A DNA stretch of 64,000 nucleotides from Marinomonas atlantica (GCF_001639725.1 NZ_LTAW01000001.1:525090-589089), one strand, 5' to 3'. Shown: positions 9,551-19,940, counted from the first letter of the stretch. Notes: generated by a model not told the origin, from the letters alone. Program-made: numbers and translations.

Positions 9551-10270
9551 ATGATCGCATTAGTCCGGTTAGTGGTTTTGTTTTTTTTAATCCTGCTGGT
9601 CACCGCAGGTGGTTTAATCATGTGTCTATTTTTAGGGCGTTCAAAAGACCGTGTGTATTTCATCGCCAAAGCGTTTGCACCAGTTGCTCGACTGTTTGGA
9701 TTGTGTGTTCAGAAGCATGTTTCATACAAAACCCTGGATGTGAAACAAGGCGTTTATATTGCGAATCATCAGAATAACTTTGATTTGTTTACGTTTTCTC
9801 ATGTGGTGCCGCATAGTACGGTCACTGTCGGTAAGAGTTCGCTTAAATGGCTGCCATTTTTTGGTTGGTTGTATTGGGCGACGGGTAACTTCCTCATTCA
9901 GCGCAATGATCGTCACAAAGCCATCGCGACGATTGATCAAATCGTTGAGCAAATGGGCGACACTGGCTTGTCTATTTGGATGTTCCCGGAAGGAACACGC
10001 AGTCGTGGTCGTGGCTGGCTACCTTTTAAACGTGGTGCCTTTTATGCTGCGATACAAGCGGGCGTTCCGATCATCCCCGTTGTTTGCAGTTCCACCCACA
10101 ATAAGGTCAAATTCAATCGCTTTGATAACGGCCATGCCAAAGTAGAGGTCATGGATCCGATTTATACAGATGGCCTGACAGAGCAGGACATTCCTCAATT
10201 AGTCAGTCGTTGTGAAGCTCTTATGCAAGCAAAGCAACAAGAGCTCGATGATGAGTTAGCGCTGCTTTAA
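9551..10270 (+). CDS. 1-acyl-sn-glycerol-3-phosphate acyltransferase (PlsC type)
   Basis: A 239-residue membrane-bound acyltransferase of phospholipid synthesis, which acylates lysophosphatidic acid at position 2. An N-terminal membrane helix (about residues 3-28) is followed by the H-x4-D motif (NHQNNFD, His73/Asp78). The glycerol-phosphate-binding FPEGTRSRG segment is at about 145-153. The length fits PlsC (245 aa in E. coli). The stop codon shares its TTAA with the convergent GTPase gene (4-bp tail overlap). Several PlsC paralogues are common in marine gammaproteobacteria, so this may not be the only one. Confidence 0.9.
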   Translation: MIALVRLVVLFFLILLVTAGGLIMCLFLGRSKDRVYFIAKAFAPVARLFGLCVQKHVSYKTLDVKQGVYIANHQNNFDLFTFSHVVPHSTVTVGKSSLKWLPFFGWLYWATGNFLIQRNDRHKAIATIDQIVEQMGDTGLSIWMFPEGTRSRGRGWLPFKRGAFYAAIQAGVPIIPVVCSSTHNKVKFNRFDNGHAKVEVMDPIYTDGLTEQDIPQLVSRCEALMQAKQQELDDELALL

Positions 10271-11634
10271 TCCGCCTTTGCATCGTTCGGGATAGCGTGT
10301 TCTATCTCTTGCTGTAGTTCAGTGATCAGGGGGTGGTTTGGGAGAGATTGCTGCTTGTGCCATTCGGTTCTTTGAAGCAAGCGACGAAACAGCTTTTCTA
10401 GGCGCGCGACTTCTTTTGTATTAATCATTGTTTCAGCTTCGCCACGGTAAGCTTGCTGTGCTGCATGGCCACGATGGTGCAAATGTGAAATAAGCTGACA
10501 GCCACGCCACATTAATGCCATCAAACTATTTGGCGTAAGAGCGAGCACGGAGCGCTTGCGCAACTTGTTCACCAGTGTGGATTTAAATGAACGTCCTGTT
10601 TGTAGCCCTGCACCCAACAAAGCACCAAGAGTGGTCGCTGTTCCTAAGGTGAGCCCTGCACTCAGAATATCAATACCTGCGCCAATGGCCGCTCCTGTCG
10701 CGGCACTTGTGCCTGTATTGATGCCCCAGCTTTTTAGTGTGTCGGCATCAAAAAGATCTTGTTGCCATTGGCCTTCTTGCAACGCTAAATCATCCAATGC
10801 GACATCTTGGTCACGAAAATCGTAAAGTGCTAAGCAGTGGGCGATGAACGCTTGCTCTTGTTGTCGAATACTATTTTCAAACTGTTGGGTTTCTTCATTT
10901 GTGGGTGTATGGGCTTGGCAAACGTATTGCGAAGTCGCACAGTGAACCAGCATTCTAGCGAGCGCATCTTGTGCGGATTGTAGACGTTGTTCTGCGTCCT
11001 GCTCACGTTGCTTCATTAGCGCTTGTAATGTGTCGTAATGATCGGGCGCTAAGCTTTGCAGGGTTTGATAGAGCTTACGCTCATCGGCCAAGTAAAACGC
11101 CACGGTATCGTAACGTACATGGGCATGAAGTTGTCGCTCTGCCAAGCATTGGCGCCAAGCCTGCTCATGGTTGTGTTCGGCGTCACAGAAATTCAATATC
11201 GGTACAATGGGCTTGTTGGCACACGCCAGAATGGACAGTTCATCAAGATACTTACCTAAAGGCGCTTGGCGTAGATCAATCACATAAAGAATGATGTCAC
11301 ACTGTTTCAATTGCTTTAGTATTTTAAACTCTTGATCAAAGTCTGCTTGTAAGGCGGCGTCTTGCGTAACGTTTGTTAACCATTGATCGGAAGTAAGTGA
11401 CTGATAACTGGGATCTGAACGAGTCATCCAAAGACCAATGGAATCCTCAAACCCTGGTGTATCGATCAGATCCAAAACTGGCTTCTGATTCAGTGTCAGC
11501 GCAATTTTCTCCACATGGCGTGTGGTACCGGAATAGTTTTGGATATCACCAAAACCATGATCGCGAATCATGGTTCGGATCAACGAGGTTTTACCAGTAT
11601 TCGCGTGCCCCACGATAAGCAATGAAATAGGCAT
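10267..11634 (-). CDS. GTPase with C-terminal DUF3482 domain
   Basis: A 455-residue protein. Residues 1-200 are an Era/TrmE-like GTPase domain: P-loop GHANTGKT at 9-16, G3 DTPGFED near 59-65, and a degenerate G4 position (NFCD rather than NKxD). The remainder is the DUF3482 region, with an amphipathic glycine/alanine-rich stretch (GTSAATGAAIGAGIDILSAG) that looks membrane-inserting. It lies 3 bp downstream of the DUF2868 gene, which encodes a multi-pass membrane protein. This pair is conserved across gammaproteobacteria, including Pseudomonas, but has no established role. A GTP-dependent membrane function is inferred. Confidence 0.8.
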   Translation of the reverse strand: MPISLLIVGHANTGKTSLIRTMIRDHGFGDIQNYSGTTRHVEKIALTLNQKPVLDLIDTPGFEDSIGLWMTRSDPSYQSLTSDQWLTNVTQDAALQADFDQEFKILKQLKQCDIILYVIDLRQAPLGKYLDELSILACANKPIVPILNFCDAEHNHEQAWRQCLAERQLHAHVRYDTVAFYLADERKLYQTLQSLAPDHYDTLQALMKQREQDAEQRLQSAQDALARMLVHCATSQYVCQAHTPTNEETQQFENSIRQQEQAFIAHCLALYDFRDQDVALDDLALQEGQWQQDLFDADTLKSWGINTGTSAATGAAIGAGIDILSAGLTLGTATTLGALLGAGLQTGRSFKSTLVNKLRKRSVLALTPNSLMALMWRGCQLISHLHHRGHAAQQAYRGEAETMINTKEVARLEKLFRRLLQRTEWHKQQSLPNHPLITELQQEIEHAIPNDAKAD

Positions 11635-11637
11635 CGG

Positions 11638-12864
11638 TTAATCCTTTAAATGAATGATCTTATGTGGCGTGATCTCTCGTTCTTGCAGTGCTTGGCTCCA
11701 CGCTTGAACGAATGCATTGCCATGTAAGTAAAACGATTCAGTTGTCGCATTGGCCTGACGTAAAAAACGTAAACTGCCGCGGTCAGGGCTGATGTCTGCA
11801 TCAATAATAATGGCACGATGATCGATTGGATGCTGGAGGTATGCCTGTTGTTGTTCTGCATTGTTAAGCGAAGCGGCATTACATCCGTTTAATGCATCAG
11901 TGGGAATACTCTTACTCCATTCAAACAAATAACAAATCTGATCGAGCGACGTTGAGCGCTGTTCGGCGGACTCCAGCGGTCGAGGTGGCGCTATTTGTGA
12001 GTCAGACTGATTTGTAGGCGCTGGGTCGACAATTTGGCTGCTTACTTGAGCCGTGAGTGGCTTGTTCGAAGTGTATGAATGCCATACTGCGGTGCGTTTT
12101 TGGTGGTATAGGATGTGACTAAGAACAGCCAACATGAGGCGAAGTAAAACGCCATAAATAAACACGCAGGCCAGTATCCAAATGGCCCAAGTTTTTCGCG
12201 TATCCTCTGGTTGTTGGTCAATGCCTACTTGGCTGAAAGCGATATCGGCGGCACTTGGTGCAGGGAAGCCAAGCCAACTGGGGAGCGTGCTAATGCTTTG
12301 AGTTAGACTATGAAAATCCTGTTGCGTCAGCAATGTAGTTTCCCAGATAAAATGTACTTGATGGGTCATCAGGAACAATACAGCACTGAGTAAGCCGCCC
12401 AATAGGTAGCTTGTCCAGCAACAATGCAGCAAGCGAGCGACGCCCCACGTTCCAGCAGAGGAGCCAAAGCGCAGCGTTAAAAATACCTCAATGACCTCTT
12501 TGGGGAGACGCATTGTCCGCCCCAGTTTACTTAATAAAACATTGAACCAATGGTGGTTCGCGGAAACGGTAGTTCTTTTTAAACAACCGATTAGCCAAAT
12601 AAACAGGCTGAGGAAATGTGTCCCTAGCAGTATGAGTAACAACCAAAAAATATTAAGTTGTTGCTGATCGTTGCTATTAAAGGCAATCGGGGCGGCCATA
12701 GCGCCGAGTAAACCAAACAACGCTATGAGCGCAATTTGCAAAGAATTGGCGAGACTTACGACTTTAGTGTAGCTTTCTAAGAGAGAAGTACTTGTTATCT
12801 TAGCCGAGGTATTTTGCTTTAGGCTCTGCAAAATTGCCTGTTGTTCTCTTTTTTTCAGTGTCAT
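11638..12864 (-). CDS. DUF2868 family membrane protein
   Basis: A 408-residue integral membrane protein with about four or five helices: roughly 30-55, 70-95, 135-155 and 200-225 of the mature numbering. A long soluble C-terminal part is rich in Gln and Ser. I use the ATG at 12864 rather than the TTG at 12879, which adds only five residues and has no ribosome site. The family segments LFIWLIGCL and FGSSAGTWGVARLLHCCWTS are visible. It is the first gene of a two-gene operon with the DUF3482 GTPase. The conserved pairing suggests that the GTPase is recruited to this membrane partner. Confidence 0.8.
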   Translation of the reverse strand: MTLKKREQQAILQSLKQNTSAKITSTSLLESYTKVVSLANSLQIALIALFGLLGAMAAPIAFNSNDQQQLNIFWLLLILLGTHFLSLFIWLIGCLKRTTVSANHHWFNVLLSKLGRTMRLPKEVIEVFLTLRFGSSAGTWGVARLLHCCWTSYLLGGLLSAVLFLMTHQVHFIWETTLLTQQDFHSLTQSISTLPSWLGFPAPSAADIAFSQVGIDQQPEDTRKTWAIWILACVFIYGVLLRLMLAVLSHILYHQKRTAVWHSYTSNKPLTAQVSSQIVDPAPTNQSDSQIAPPRPLESAEQRSTSLDQICYLFEWSKSIPTDALNGCNAASLNNAEQQQAYLQHPIDHRAIIIDADISPDRGSLRFLRQANATTESFYLHGNAFVQAWSQALQEREITPHKIIHLKD

Positions 12865-13072
12865 TAACAGATATCCCAAACAAGTGCATTCACGACTTGG
12901 CTCTTTTTTGTTAGTGATGTGTATCAGCGGAGTCTAACAATGTGTGTAACGGTTTGGCGAATTGTTACTTATAAAGCGTAAACTGTATGCAATTGTTAAA
13001 GAGAATTGCGCCTTTAATTGGCGCTACATTACTATCAAGCTATTCAAGTGAATAGATAAGGTTGGATCCGTT

Positions 13073-14686
13073 ATGCGTTTAAACTCCATTCGTACCAAAG
13101 TGACCGCGCCGATAGCGTTGCTGGCCATTATACTGATAGCCGTGTTTTTCTCATCTATGTCAATCATTGATATAGGTAAAAATCATATGGAAAAGCAGGC
13201 TGAAGCTTACTTTGCTGCAAGCAGTTTAGTGTTAAATGCTGACCGCGATATTTATCAAGCGTTAGTGGCACGTAAAAATCTAATCAATGGTCAAGGCAGT
13301 GCCGCCGATAACTTGGCGGATTTCAAAGACAACGCGCAACAGGTAGCGGATCGCTTCCAAGCCTACCGTAAAGCGCTCGCCAGCGAACCTCAGCTTGTTA
13401 AACAGTTTTCCAATTTTGATGCTCTGTTTAAAAAGTGGAAAGCGGATGAAGCAACATTGCTCAATCAGGCACAGTCTGGTCAAGACTTCAGTACCGCGAT
13501 GGCAACAGCGGATGCGAGTTTTTCAGCGATTCGTGATGTGTTAGATGTGGCGGGTGAAGCGGTTGATAACCGAGCACAAGAGGCCCAATTACAAGCCGAA
13601 GAAAAAATTGACAGCCTTAAATTTATAGAGATGATTTTTATTATTATCGCGCTACTGATTGCTGCGGGCTTTGGTTATGTTGTGCCAAAACGTTTACATT
13701 ATCGCGTGTCGAACTTAGCGGCTCGTATCAAAGAAATTTCCGAAGGTGATGGTGATTTAACACAGCGTATTAACTCGACAGCAAAAGACGAATTAGGTGA
13801 TTTGGCGCAGGAATTTGATGCCTTTGTTGAGCAACTACGTGGCATCATTAGCAGTATTCGTGAGCAGGCGCATTCACTTGGCGGCATGACCTCGGATCTT
13901 AATCACGCCTCAGATCGGACCGCTAGCGTAACCACTACGCTTGTCAACGCGTCTAACTCTATTGTCAGTGCTGCTCATGAAATGAGTATGTCAAACCAAC
14001 AAATGGCAGGTGTAGCACACGATACAGCCAGTGAAGCACAGAATTCCAGTGAGTTGACGAATCAAGGGATTAAAGCGGTAAATAACTCCCAGTCGGCGAT
14101 CGACAGTTTGGTCGGTGATATTGAGCAAGCCCTTTCACGTGCAACGGAACTTGAGAAAAGCTCGGAAGCCATTGCATCGGTGCTTGAAGTCATTCGCAAT
14201 ATCGCAGAGCAAACCAACTTGTTGGCATTGAATGCAGCGATTGAGGCGGCGCGTGCAGGTGAGCAAGGTCGAGGATTCGCTGTGGTTGCCGATGAGGTAC
14301 GTACACTGGCAACTCGTACTCAAGACAGCACCAATGAAATTGAATCCATGATTGATCAGTTGAAAGTCAACGTGCAGGATTCATCGCGTGCGATCCAAAA
14401 CAGCCGTACGAATGCAGATATTACTGTGTCAAATTTCGACGAAGTGATTCGAATCTTTGGTTCCCTTGAAGAGTCGTTTGGTAAAGTTCAAGAGATGGCG
14501 GCGCAAACAGCGCAAGCCACACAAGAGCAGTCCAAGGTCTCTGGGGAAATTAATGAGAACTTATCTGAGATGCAAACACAGACAGATGAAGTGCAGGCGG
14601 TTTCTGACTTAGTACAATCTCAATCGAAACAGATCAGTGATTTGTTCAAAGAACTGGATCGCCAAGTAGGTAGCTTTAAAGTCTAG
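13073..14686 (+). CDS. Methyl-accepting chemotaxis protein
   Basis: A 537-residue chemoreceptor. Layout: membrane helix 1 (about 11-31), a roughly 150-residue periplasmic helical sensor domain, membrane helix 2 (about 184-205), a HAMP domain (about 206-260, with [13 protein letters not shown]) and a cytoplasmic signalling domain. The signalling tip carries the conserved [19 protein letters not shown] hairpin near residues 378-400. No C-terminal CheR-tethering pentapeptide is present. A GGTTGGATCC stretch precedes the ATG. It is a single gene, closed by a strong terminator. The ligand is unknown. Confidence 0.93.
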   Translation: MRLNSIRTKVTAPIALLAIILIAVFFSSMSIIDIGKNHMEKQAEAYFAASSLVLNADRDIYQALVARKNLINGQGSAADNLADFKDNAQQVADRFQAYRKALASEPQLVKQFSNFDALFKKWKADEATLLNQAQSGQDFSTAMATADASFSAIRDVLDVAGEAVDNRAQEAQLQAEEKIDSLKFIEMIFIIIALLIAAGFGYVVPKRLHYRVSNLAARIKEISEGDGDLTQRINSTAKDELGDLAQEFDAFVEQLRGIISSIREQAHSLGGMTSDLNHASDRTASVTTTLVNASNSIVSAAHEMSMSNQQMAGVAHDTASEAQNSSELTNQGIKAVNNSQSAIDSLVGDIEQALSRATELEKSSEAIASVLEVIRNIAEQTNLLALNAAIEAARAGEQGRGFAVVADEVRTLATRTQDSTNEIESMIDQLKVNVQDSSRAIQNSRTNADITVSNFDEVIRIFGSLEESFGKVQEMAAQTAQATQEQSKVSGEINENLSEMQTQTDEVQAVSDLVQSQSKQISDLFKELDRQVGSFKV

Positions 14687-14712
14687 ATCTGATCGAAACA
14701 ATTGCCTAGTAC

Positions 14713-14746
14713 AAAAAAAGCCGCTTCGATGGAAGCGGCTTTTTGG
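14713..14746. terminator. Bidirectional rho-independent terminator
   Basis: Perfect 13-bp inverted repeat (AAAAAGCCGCTTC / GAAGCGGCTTTTT) with a GATG loop and T runs in both directions, between the convergent chemoreceptor and ettA genes. It would end both transcripts. Confidence 0.93.
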
Positions 14747-14770
14747 TGTCTAAGCGAATAATCCTGAAGA

Positions 14771-16432
14771 TTACGCGTCGATACGTTTGTATTTGATACG
14801 TGTTGGGGTAGCGTCTTTACCGGTACGTGCTTTGTAGTCGGCTTCGTATTCTTGGTAGTTACCTTCGAAGAATACGGCTTTCGAGTCGCCTTCGTACGCC
14901 AAAATGTGCGTTGCCACACGGTCAAGGAACCAACGGTCATGGGAAATCACAATCGCTGCACCTGGGAATGCCAATAGGGCTTCCTCTAGAGCGCGCAGTG
15001 TTTCAATGTCCAAGTCGTTGGTCGGTTCGTCCAATAGCAAGACGTTGCCGCCTTCTTTCAGAAGTTTGGCTAGGTGCAGACGGTTACGCTCACCACCAGA
15101 CAAGTGTTTCACAAGCTTCTGTTGATCAGAGCCTTTGAAGTTAAAGCGGCCGATGTAAGCGCGTGATGGCACTTTCCAGTTGTGAACGGTAATGATGTCC
15201 TGACCGTCTGAAATCTCTTCAAACACAGTATTATCACCATTTAGTTCACGCATTTGGTCAACGTATGCCAGCTGTACTGTATCACCCAAGGTCACGCTAC
15301 CAGAATCCGGTTGTTCCGCACCTGAGATCATTTTGAACAGTGTTGATTTACCCGCACCGTTACCACCGATAACCCCGACGATCGCGCCGGGTGGTAGTGT
15401 CATGTTTAGGTCTTCGATCAACATGCGACCATCAAAGCCTTTCGAGACGTTTTCGATCTCGATTACTTTGTTACCAAGGCGAGGCCCTGGTGGAATGTAC
15501 AATTCGTTGGTTTCGTTACGTTCTTGGAATTCTTTCGAGTTCATTTCTTCGAAACGCGCTAGACGTGCTTTGGACTTAGACTGACGACCTTTCGCATTTT
15601 GGCGTACCCACTCAAGCTCAGACTTGATGGCTTTGTTGTGCGACGCTTGCTGCTTCGCTTCCATCTCAAGACGCGCGTTCTTTTGATCCAGCCAAGAAGA
15701 GTAGTTGCCTTCGTATGGAATACCATGGCCACGGTCAAGCTCAAGGATCCAGCCTGCGGCGTTATCAAGGAAGTAACGGTCGTGGGTAATGGCCACAACA
15801 GTACCTGGGTAATCTTTAAGGAAACGTTCTAGCCACGCTACCGATTCGGCATCCAAGTGGTTAGTCGGTTCGTCAAGCAGGATCATGTCCGGCTTGTCGA
15901 GTAGTAGACGACACAGTGCTACACGGCGACGTTCACCACCGGATAGATGCGCTACGCTTGACTCCCATGGTGGAAGACGTAATGCATCGGCCGCCACTTC
16001 TAAAGCGCGCTCAAGGTTGTGGCCGTCTTTTGCTGTGATCAGGTTTTCAAGTTCGGCTTGCTCCGCCGCCAGTGCATCAAAATCGGCATCTGGATCAGCG
16101 TAGGCAGCGTATACTTCATCAAGGCGAACCAAGGCATCTTTTACGTCTGCAACAGACTCTTCCACGATACCACGAACGTCTTTTGTCTCATCTAGCTCAG
16201 GCTCTTGAGGCAAGTAGCCGACTTTCAAACCTGGCATAGGGCGTGCTTCACCAATGTATTCTTGGTCAACGCCGGCCATGATGCGAAGCAGTGTCGATTT
16301 ACCTGAGCCGTTTAAGCCAAGTACACCGATTTTTGCGCCAGGGAAAAAAGACAGAGAGATGTCTTTTAGAATCTCGCGTTTTGGCGGTACGACTTTGCCA
16401 ACGCGGTTCATGCTGTATACAAACTGTGCCAT
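14771..16432 (-). CDS. ettA: Energy-dependent translational throttle protein EttA (ABC-F)
   Basis: A 553-residue ABC-F ATPase that binds the ribosomal E site and gates entry into the elongation cycle according to the ATP/ADP ratio. There are two ABC cassettes. Cassette 1 has Walker A GLNGSGKS at 39-46 and signature LSGGE, followed by the arm and the basic P-site tRNA-interaction linker with KGRQSKSKARLARFEE. Cassette 2 has GGNGAGKS and LSGGE, and both have DEPTN Walker B segments. There are no membrane segments. The length matches E. coli EttA (555 aa). Confidence 0.95.
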   Translation of the reverse strand: MAQFVYSMNRVGKVVPPKREILKDISLSFFPGAKIGVLGLNGSGKSTLLRIMAGVDQEYIGEARPMPGLKVGYLPQEPELDETKDVRGIVEESVADVKDALVRLDEVYAAYADPDADFDALAAEQAELENLITAKDGHNLERALEVAADALRLPPWESSVAHLSGGERRRVALCRLLLDKPDMILLDEPTNHLDAESVAWLERFLKDYPGTVVAITHDRYFLDNAAGWILELDRGHGIPYEGNYSSWLDQKNARLEMEAKQQASHNKAIKSELEWVRQNAKGRQSKSKARLARFEEMNSKEFQERNETNELYIPPGPRLGNKVIEIENVSKGFDGRMLIEDLNMTLPPGAIVGVIGGNGAGKSTLFKMISGAEQPDSGSVTLGDTVQLAYVDQMRELNGDNTVFEEISDGQDIITVHNWKVPSRAYIGRFNFKGSDQQKLVKHLSGGERNRLHLAKLLKEGGNVLLLDEPTNDLDIETLRALEEALLAFPGAAIVISHDRWFLDRVATHILAYEGDSKAVFFEGNYQEYEADYKARTGKDATPTRIKYKRIDA

Positions 16433-16552
16433 AAGGTTATGTCTGTCCTAAGTTGTTAAGTGAAAAAGAGAACGCTTTACGAACGCTTCGATCGGGGCCA
16501 TAACACCCGAGAAGGTGGTGTAAAATTGGAGCTAAGCATAGCACAACAACGC

Positions 16553-17458
16553 TTAATGCAGAATAATTCCCATCGCGCCAAATACAACTAACAAAGCACC
16601 TAACCACGCACCCGGCGCGGGGCGTTGTTTGGTCGTCAGCCATAATCCTGGCAATATTAAGACAGGAACGGTCGCCGATAGCGTTGTTACTAAGCCAACG
16701 TCGGCATTTGCGACGCCCCATACTAAAACACTCATACCAATGACCATGCCGATGGTTGCCACCACCGCTAAGCGTAGCCAAAGATTAAGAGGGAATTGTT
16801 GCAAAGGAGTGTTGCCTTGAGGCATTCGTTTGGAAAAGTACAAACGATAGGCGACTAACAGACATAGGGCGCTTGCGCTGACACGAGCGGCAGATGCCAC
16901 CACAGGGTCAACGCCAGCTAACAGTGCCGGTTTGGCGAGTAATGCGCCGCTTGCCTGACACAAGGCCGCGATTAGGGCGATGCCGACAGCTAAGCCAAGT
17001 GAGCCCTTGGTGCTTTCCCACTCGTGTGTCTGGCCGCGTTTGCCAAATAAAATGGCAATCATGACGCCAATTAATACGACACCACAACAGAGCAATTCGA
17101 CAATAGATAATGTCTCATCTAAGAAAAGCCACGCCAGCAAAATAGAGAAAGGTGCGTTCATGGCGAAGAGGATGCCTGCACGTCTCGGCCCAATTCTGTT
17201 AACGGCGCTAAACAAGCAGTTATCGCCAATGAAGATACCAATGACGCCGGATAAAATAAGGAGTGGTAGGTAGTCCCCCAATGTGTCCCAAGAAACAAAG
17301 CGCCACAGACTGATCAAGCACAATAGTATGGCGGCAAGGGTGATGCGACAGGTATTAAATCGAAATGTGCCCATGCTCTCGATTAAGCGGGGGGCCATCA
17401 AACTGGAGATGGTCCAGCAGAGTGCAGCAACGAGACCGGATAACTCTGCAAAAGGCAT
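16553..17458 (-). CDS. EamA/DMT family transporter
   Basis: A 301-residue ten-helix membrane protein with two EamA repeats (about residues 5-135 and 155-295). The first repeat contains GDNCLFSAVNRIGPRRAGIL, a conserved segment of this subgroup, and the second ends with the LLVVFGAMGI helix. It is a probable metabolite exporter of unknown substrate. It is the second EamA protein in the window and only distantly similar to the one at 6425. It lies 120 bp upstream of ettA on the same strand. Confidence 0.83.
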   Translation of the reverse strand: MPFAELSGLVAALCWTISSLMAPRLIESMGTFRFNTCRITLAAILLCLISLWRFVSWDTLGDYLPLLILSGVIGIFIGDNCLFSAVNRIGPRRAGILFAMNAPFSILLAWLFLDETLSIVELLCCGVVLIGVMIAILFGKRGQTHEWESTKGSLGLAVGIALIAALCQASGALLAKPALLAGVDPVVASAARVSASALCLLVAYRLYFSKRMPQGNTPLQQFPLNLWLRLAVVATIGMVIGMSVLVWGVANADVGLVTTLSATVPVLILPGLWLTTKQRPAPGAWLGALLVVFGAMGIILH

Positions 17459-17618
17459 TCAAAGGCTCCGTTTTGAAAATATTAAGCGAGTGGGCTAAGT
17501 CAGTTAAACAGGTCGATGAGTAGCCAATAAGTGTCGGGATTGGTATTATTTATCATCACTATCAGCCATTTAAAACTGGCATCCATCGTACGAAATTTTC
17601 CCAATCATTGGAACCAGT

Positions 17619-18095
17619 ATGCGTTGTCCTTTTTGTGGTACTCAAGATACCAAAGTTCTAGACTCTCGATTAGTCTCTGAGGGTGCGCAAGTCCGCCGTC
17701 GTCGTACTTGTGGCCACTGCCAAGAGCGTTTTACCACCTTTGAAGTGGCTGAACTTCAAATGCCGAGGTTGATCAAAAGTGATGGCAGCCGTGAGTCGTT
17801 TGATGAAGATAAGTTACGCTCCGGTATTGTTAAAGCCATTGAGAAACGCCCTGTCAGTGTTGAAGCGATCGAAACTGCGATCACCCGAATCAAAGAGAAG
17901 CTACAAGCCACAGGCGAACGCGAATTACCGTCTCGCATTATTGGTGAAGCGGTAATGGAAGAGTTAAAGCGCCTTGATCAAGTAGCGTATGTGCGTTTTG
18001 CTTCTGTTTATCGAAGTTTTAAAGATATCAGTGAATTCCGTGAAGAAATTGAGCGCTTAGAAAATAGCGCGACCACCCCCTCTGAGGAGAAATAA
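17619..18095 (+). CDS. nrdR: Transcriptional repressor NrdR
   Basis: A 158-residue zinc-ribbon/ATP-cone repressor of ribonucleotide reductase genes. The zinc ligands are Cys3, Cys6, Cys31 and Cys34 (MRCPFC and TCGHC), followed by the basic VRRRRTC stretch and an ATP-cone domain at about 49-139 ([19 protein letters not shown]). It directly abuts ribD (stop then ATG, no gap), the usual nrdR-rib arrangement in gammaproteobacteria. Its own targets would be nrd promoters, which are not in this window. Confidence 0.96.
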   Translation: MRCPFCGTQDTKVLDSRLVSEGAQVRRRRTCGHCQERFTTFEVAELQMPRLIKSDGSRESFDEDKLRSGIVKAIEKRPVSVEAIETAITRIKEKLQATGERELPSRIIGEAVMEELKRLDQVAYVRFASVYRSFKDISEFREEIERLENSATTPSEEK

Positions 18096-19238
18096 ATGGC
18101 ACAGCAAAATCATCAAACGTATATGGCTCGTGCTGTGCAATTGGCGCGTAAAGGGTTATACACGACCCACCCAAATCCTCGAGTCGGATGCGTCATTGTT
18201 AAAAATAATCAAGTGATCGGTGAAGGCTTTCATCTGAAAACTGGAGAGGGCCATGCCGAAGTTCAAGCGTTGGCGAACCTGACGGAATCTGCATCGGGTG
18301 CCACAGCGTATGTCACATTAGAACCATGCAGTCATCACGGTCGTACACCGCCTTGCGCCGAAGCGTTAATTAAAGCGGGCGTGACGTCTGTTGTGTATGG
18401 CATGCAGGATCCTAACCCTGAAGTCGCTGGTAATGGACTGAAATTGCTTGAACAAGCCGGTATCGAAGTCATTGGACCCGTTATGGAAACCGAGTGTCGT
18501 GGCTTGAATCCTGGTTTTATCAAACGCATGGAAGAGGGCTTGCCGTTTGTTCGGGTGAAATTGGCCATGAGTGTTGATGGCCGTACGGCGATGGAATCCG
18601 GCGAAAGTCAATGGATCACGGGCCCTGCGGCGCGCCAAGACGTGCAACGTTTGCGCGCTCAAAGCTCTGCGATTGTCACGGGTATTGGCTCGGTGATTGT
18701 GGATAACCCAAGCATGACGGTACGCATTGACCCTAACGACCAAGAGGCCGATGCCAAAACAGTACGTCAACCACTTCGCGTTATTTTAGATACCGCACTG
18801 TCGATTCCGCCGGAATCGAAGATTCTCTATCCAACCAACGAAGTGTTGGTGTTCTGTGATGAAGAAGAACTCGAGTCGGATCATCTGAAAACGTTACAAA
18901 AGAAAAAAGTCGATGTACGCTTTTTACCGCTTGCAGACGATGGACGTTTAGACCTTGTTGAAGCGATGGGACAACTAGCCGATGACGGAATCAATGAAGT
19001 ACTGGTTGAAACTGGTGCAGTCTTAGCTGGTGCATTTTTAGATGCTGGGCTAGTCGACGAACTTGTTATTTACATGGCGCCAAAGTTACTGGGCTCAGAG
19101 GCTCGTCCTTTGGTCAGTTTGCCGTTAGAAAGCATGTCGGATGCTGTTGAACTACACTTGTTAGACATGGCGAAAATTGGTCAAGACATCAAGTTGGTGT
19201 ACCAGCCTCAATACCGTGAAGAGGGTGAAGACGCGTAA
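18096..19238 (+). CDS. ribD: Bifunctional riboflavin deaminase/reductase RibD
   Basis: A 380-residue enzyme for steps two and three of riboflavin synthesis (deamination of the pyrimidine, then NADPH reduction of the ribosyl chain). The N-terminal deaminase domain (1-145) holds the zinc site His53-Ala-Glu55, Cys78 and Cys87 (PCSHHGRTPPC). The C-terminal reductase domain (about 150-375) holds RVKLAMSVDGRTA and GPAARQDVQRLRA. The stop overlaps the ribE start by one base. It is the first biosynthetic gene of the nrdR-rib-nusB-thiL operon. Confidence 0.96.
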   Translation: MAQQNHQTYMARAVQLARKGLYTTHPNPRVGCVIVKNNQVIGEGFHLKTGEGHAEVQALANLTESASGATAYVTLEPCSHHGRTPPCAEALIKAGVTSVVYGMQDPNPEVAGNGLKLLEQAGIEVIGPVMETECRGLNPGFIKRMEEGLPFVRVKLAMSVDGRTAMESGESQWITGPAARQDVQRLRAQSSAIVTGIGSVIVDNPSMTVRIDPNDQEADAKTVRQPLRVILDTALSIPPESKILYPTNEVLVFCDEEELESDHLKTLQKKKVDVRFLPLADDGRLDLVEAMGQLADDGINEVLVETGAVLAGAFLDAGLVDELVIYMAPKLLGSEARPLVSLPLESMSDAVELHLLDMAKIGQDIKLVYQPQYREEGEDA

Positions 19239-19906
19239 TGTTTACAGGCATCATTGAAGGGTTTGGGCGAGTCGCTCAGTTGCAGCGAAAAGGTGGTGAT
19301 TTAACACTCAAGATTCACGCCGAGTCATTAGACATGAGTGATGTGAAGCTAGGCGATAGCATTGCAACGAATGGCGTGTGCTTAACGGTGACGCGTTTGG
19401 AAGGTGCCAGCTATTGGGCGGACGTATCCTCAGAAACGTTGGCCCATACTACATTAGGGCATTGGCAGGTTGGTCAAACAGTAAACTTAGAAAAAGCACT
19501 GCAGCCGATATCGCGTTTAGGTGGTCATTTGGTGAGTGGTCATGTGGATACGATTGGGGAAATTTGTGCAATTTGGCCTGATGCACGCAGTATCCGTTAT
19601 CGTGTCAAAGTAATGCCTGAATTAATGCGCTATATTGCCCTTAAAGGGTCAATTTGTGTGGACGGTATCAGTCTAACTGTGACAGCGCGCGAGGCAGATG
19701 AGTTTGAGCTCAGTATTGTGCCTCATACCGCGGATGGAACAATTATGTCGGCTTATACTGTTGGAACAAAGGTTAACGTGGAGGTGGATCAAATCGCACG
19801 CTATTTAGAACGATTGATTGCACCACAATCCGCACCTGCGCCCAGCCAAGAATCGATGCTGAGCGAGGCGTTTTTGGCCGAACATGGGTTTATGGGGCGT
19901 CGATAA
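19238..19906 (+). CDS. ribE: Riboflavin synthase alpha subunit
   Basis: A 222-residue enzyme that dismutates two lumazines to riboflavin, the last step of the pathway. It starts with the family hallmark MFTGIIEG. Two lumazine-synthase-like barrels repeat the motif GDSIATNGVCLTVT (about 45-58) and GSICVDGISLTVTA (about 143-156). The name ribE follows general bacterial use; in E. coli the same enzyme is called RibC. It is translationally coupled to ribD through ATG/TAA overlap. Confidence 0.95.
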   Translation: MFTGIIEGFGRVAQLQRKGGDLTLKIHAESLDMSDVKLGDSIATNGVCLTVTRLEGASYWADVSSETLAHTTLGHWQVGQTVNLEKALQPISRLGGHLVSGHVDTIGEICAIWPDARSIRYRVKVMPELMRYIALKGSICVDGISLTVTAREADEFELSIVPHTADGTIMSAYTVGTKVNVEVDQIARYLERLIAPQSAPAPSQESMLSEAFLAEHGFMGRR

Positions 19907-19940
19907 GGACGCTCTAAATCGAATTTAAAGGTGAAGTAGC

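Noticed and set aside
13008..13024. GCGCC-N7-GGCGC repeat upstream of the chemoreceptor
   Set aside because: Only a 5-bp stem, and no sigma28 promoter could be matched nearby, so no regulatory claim is made.
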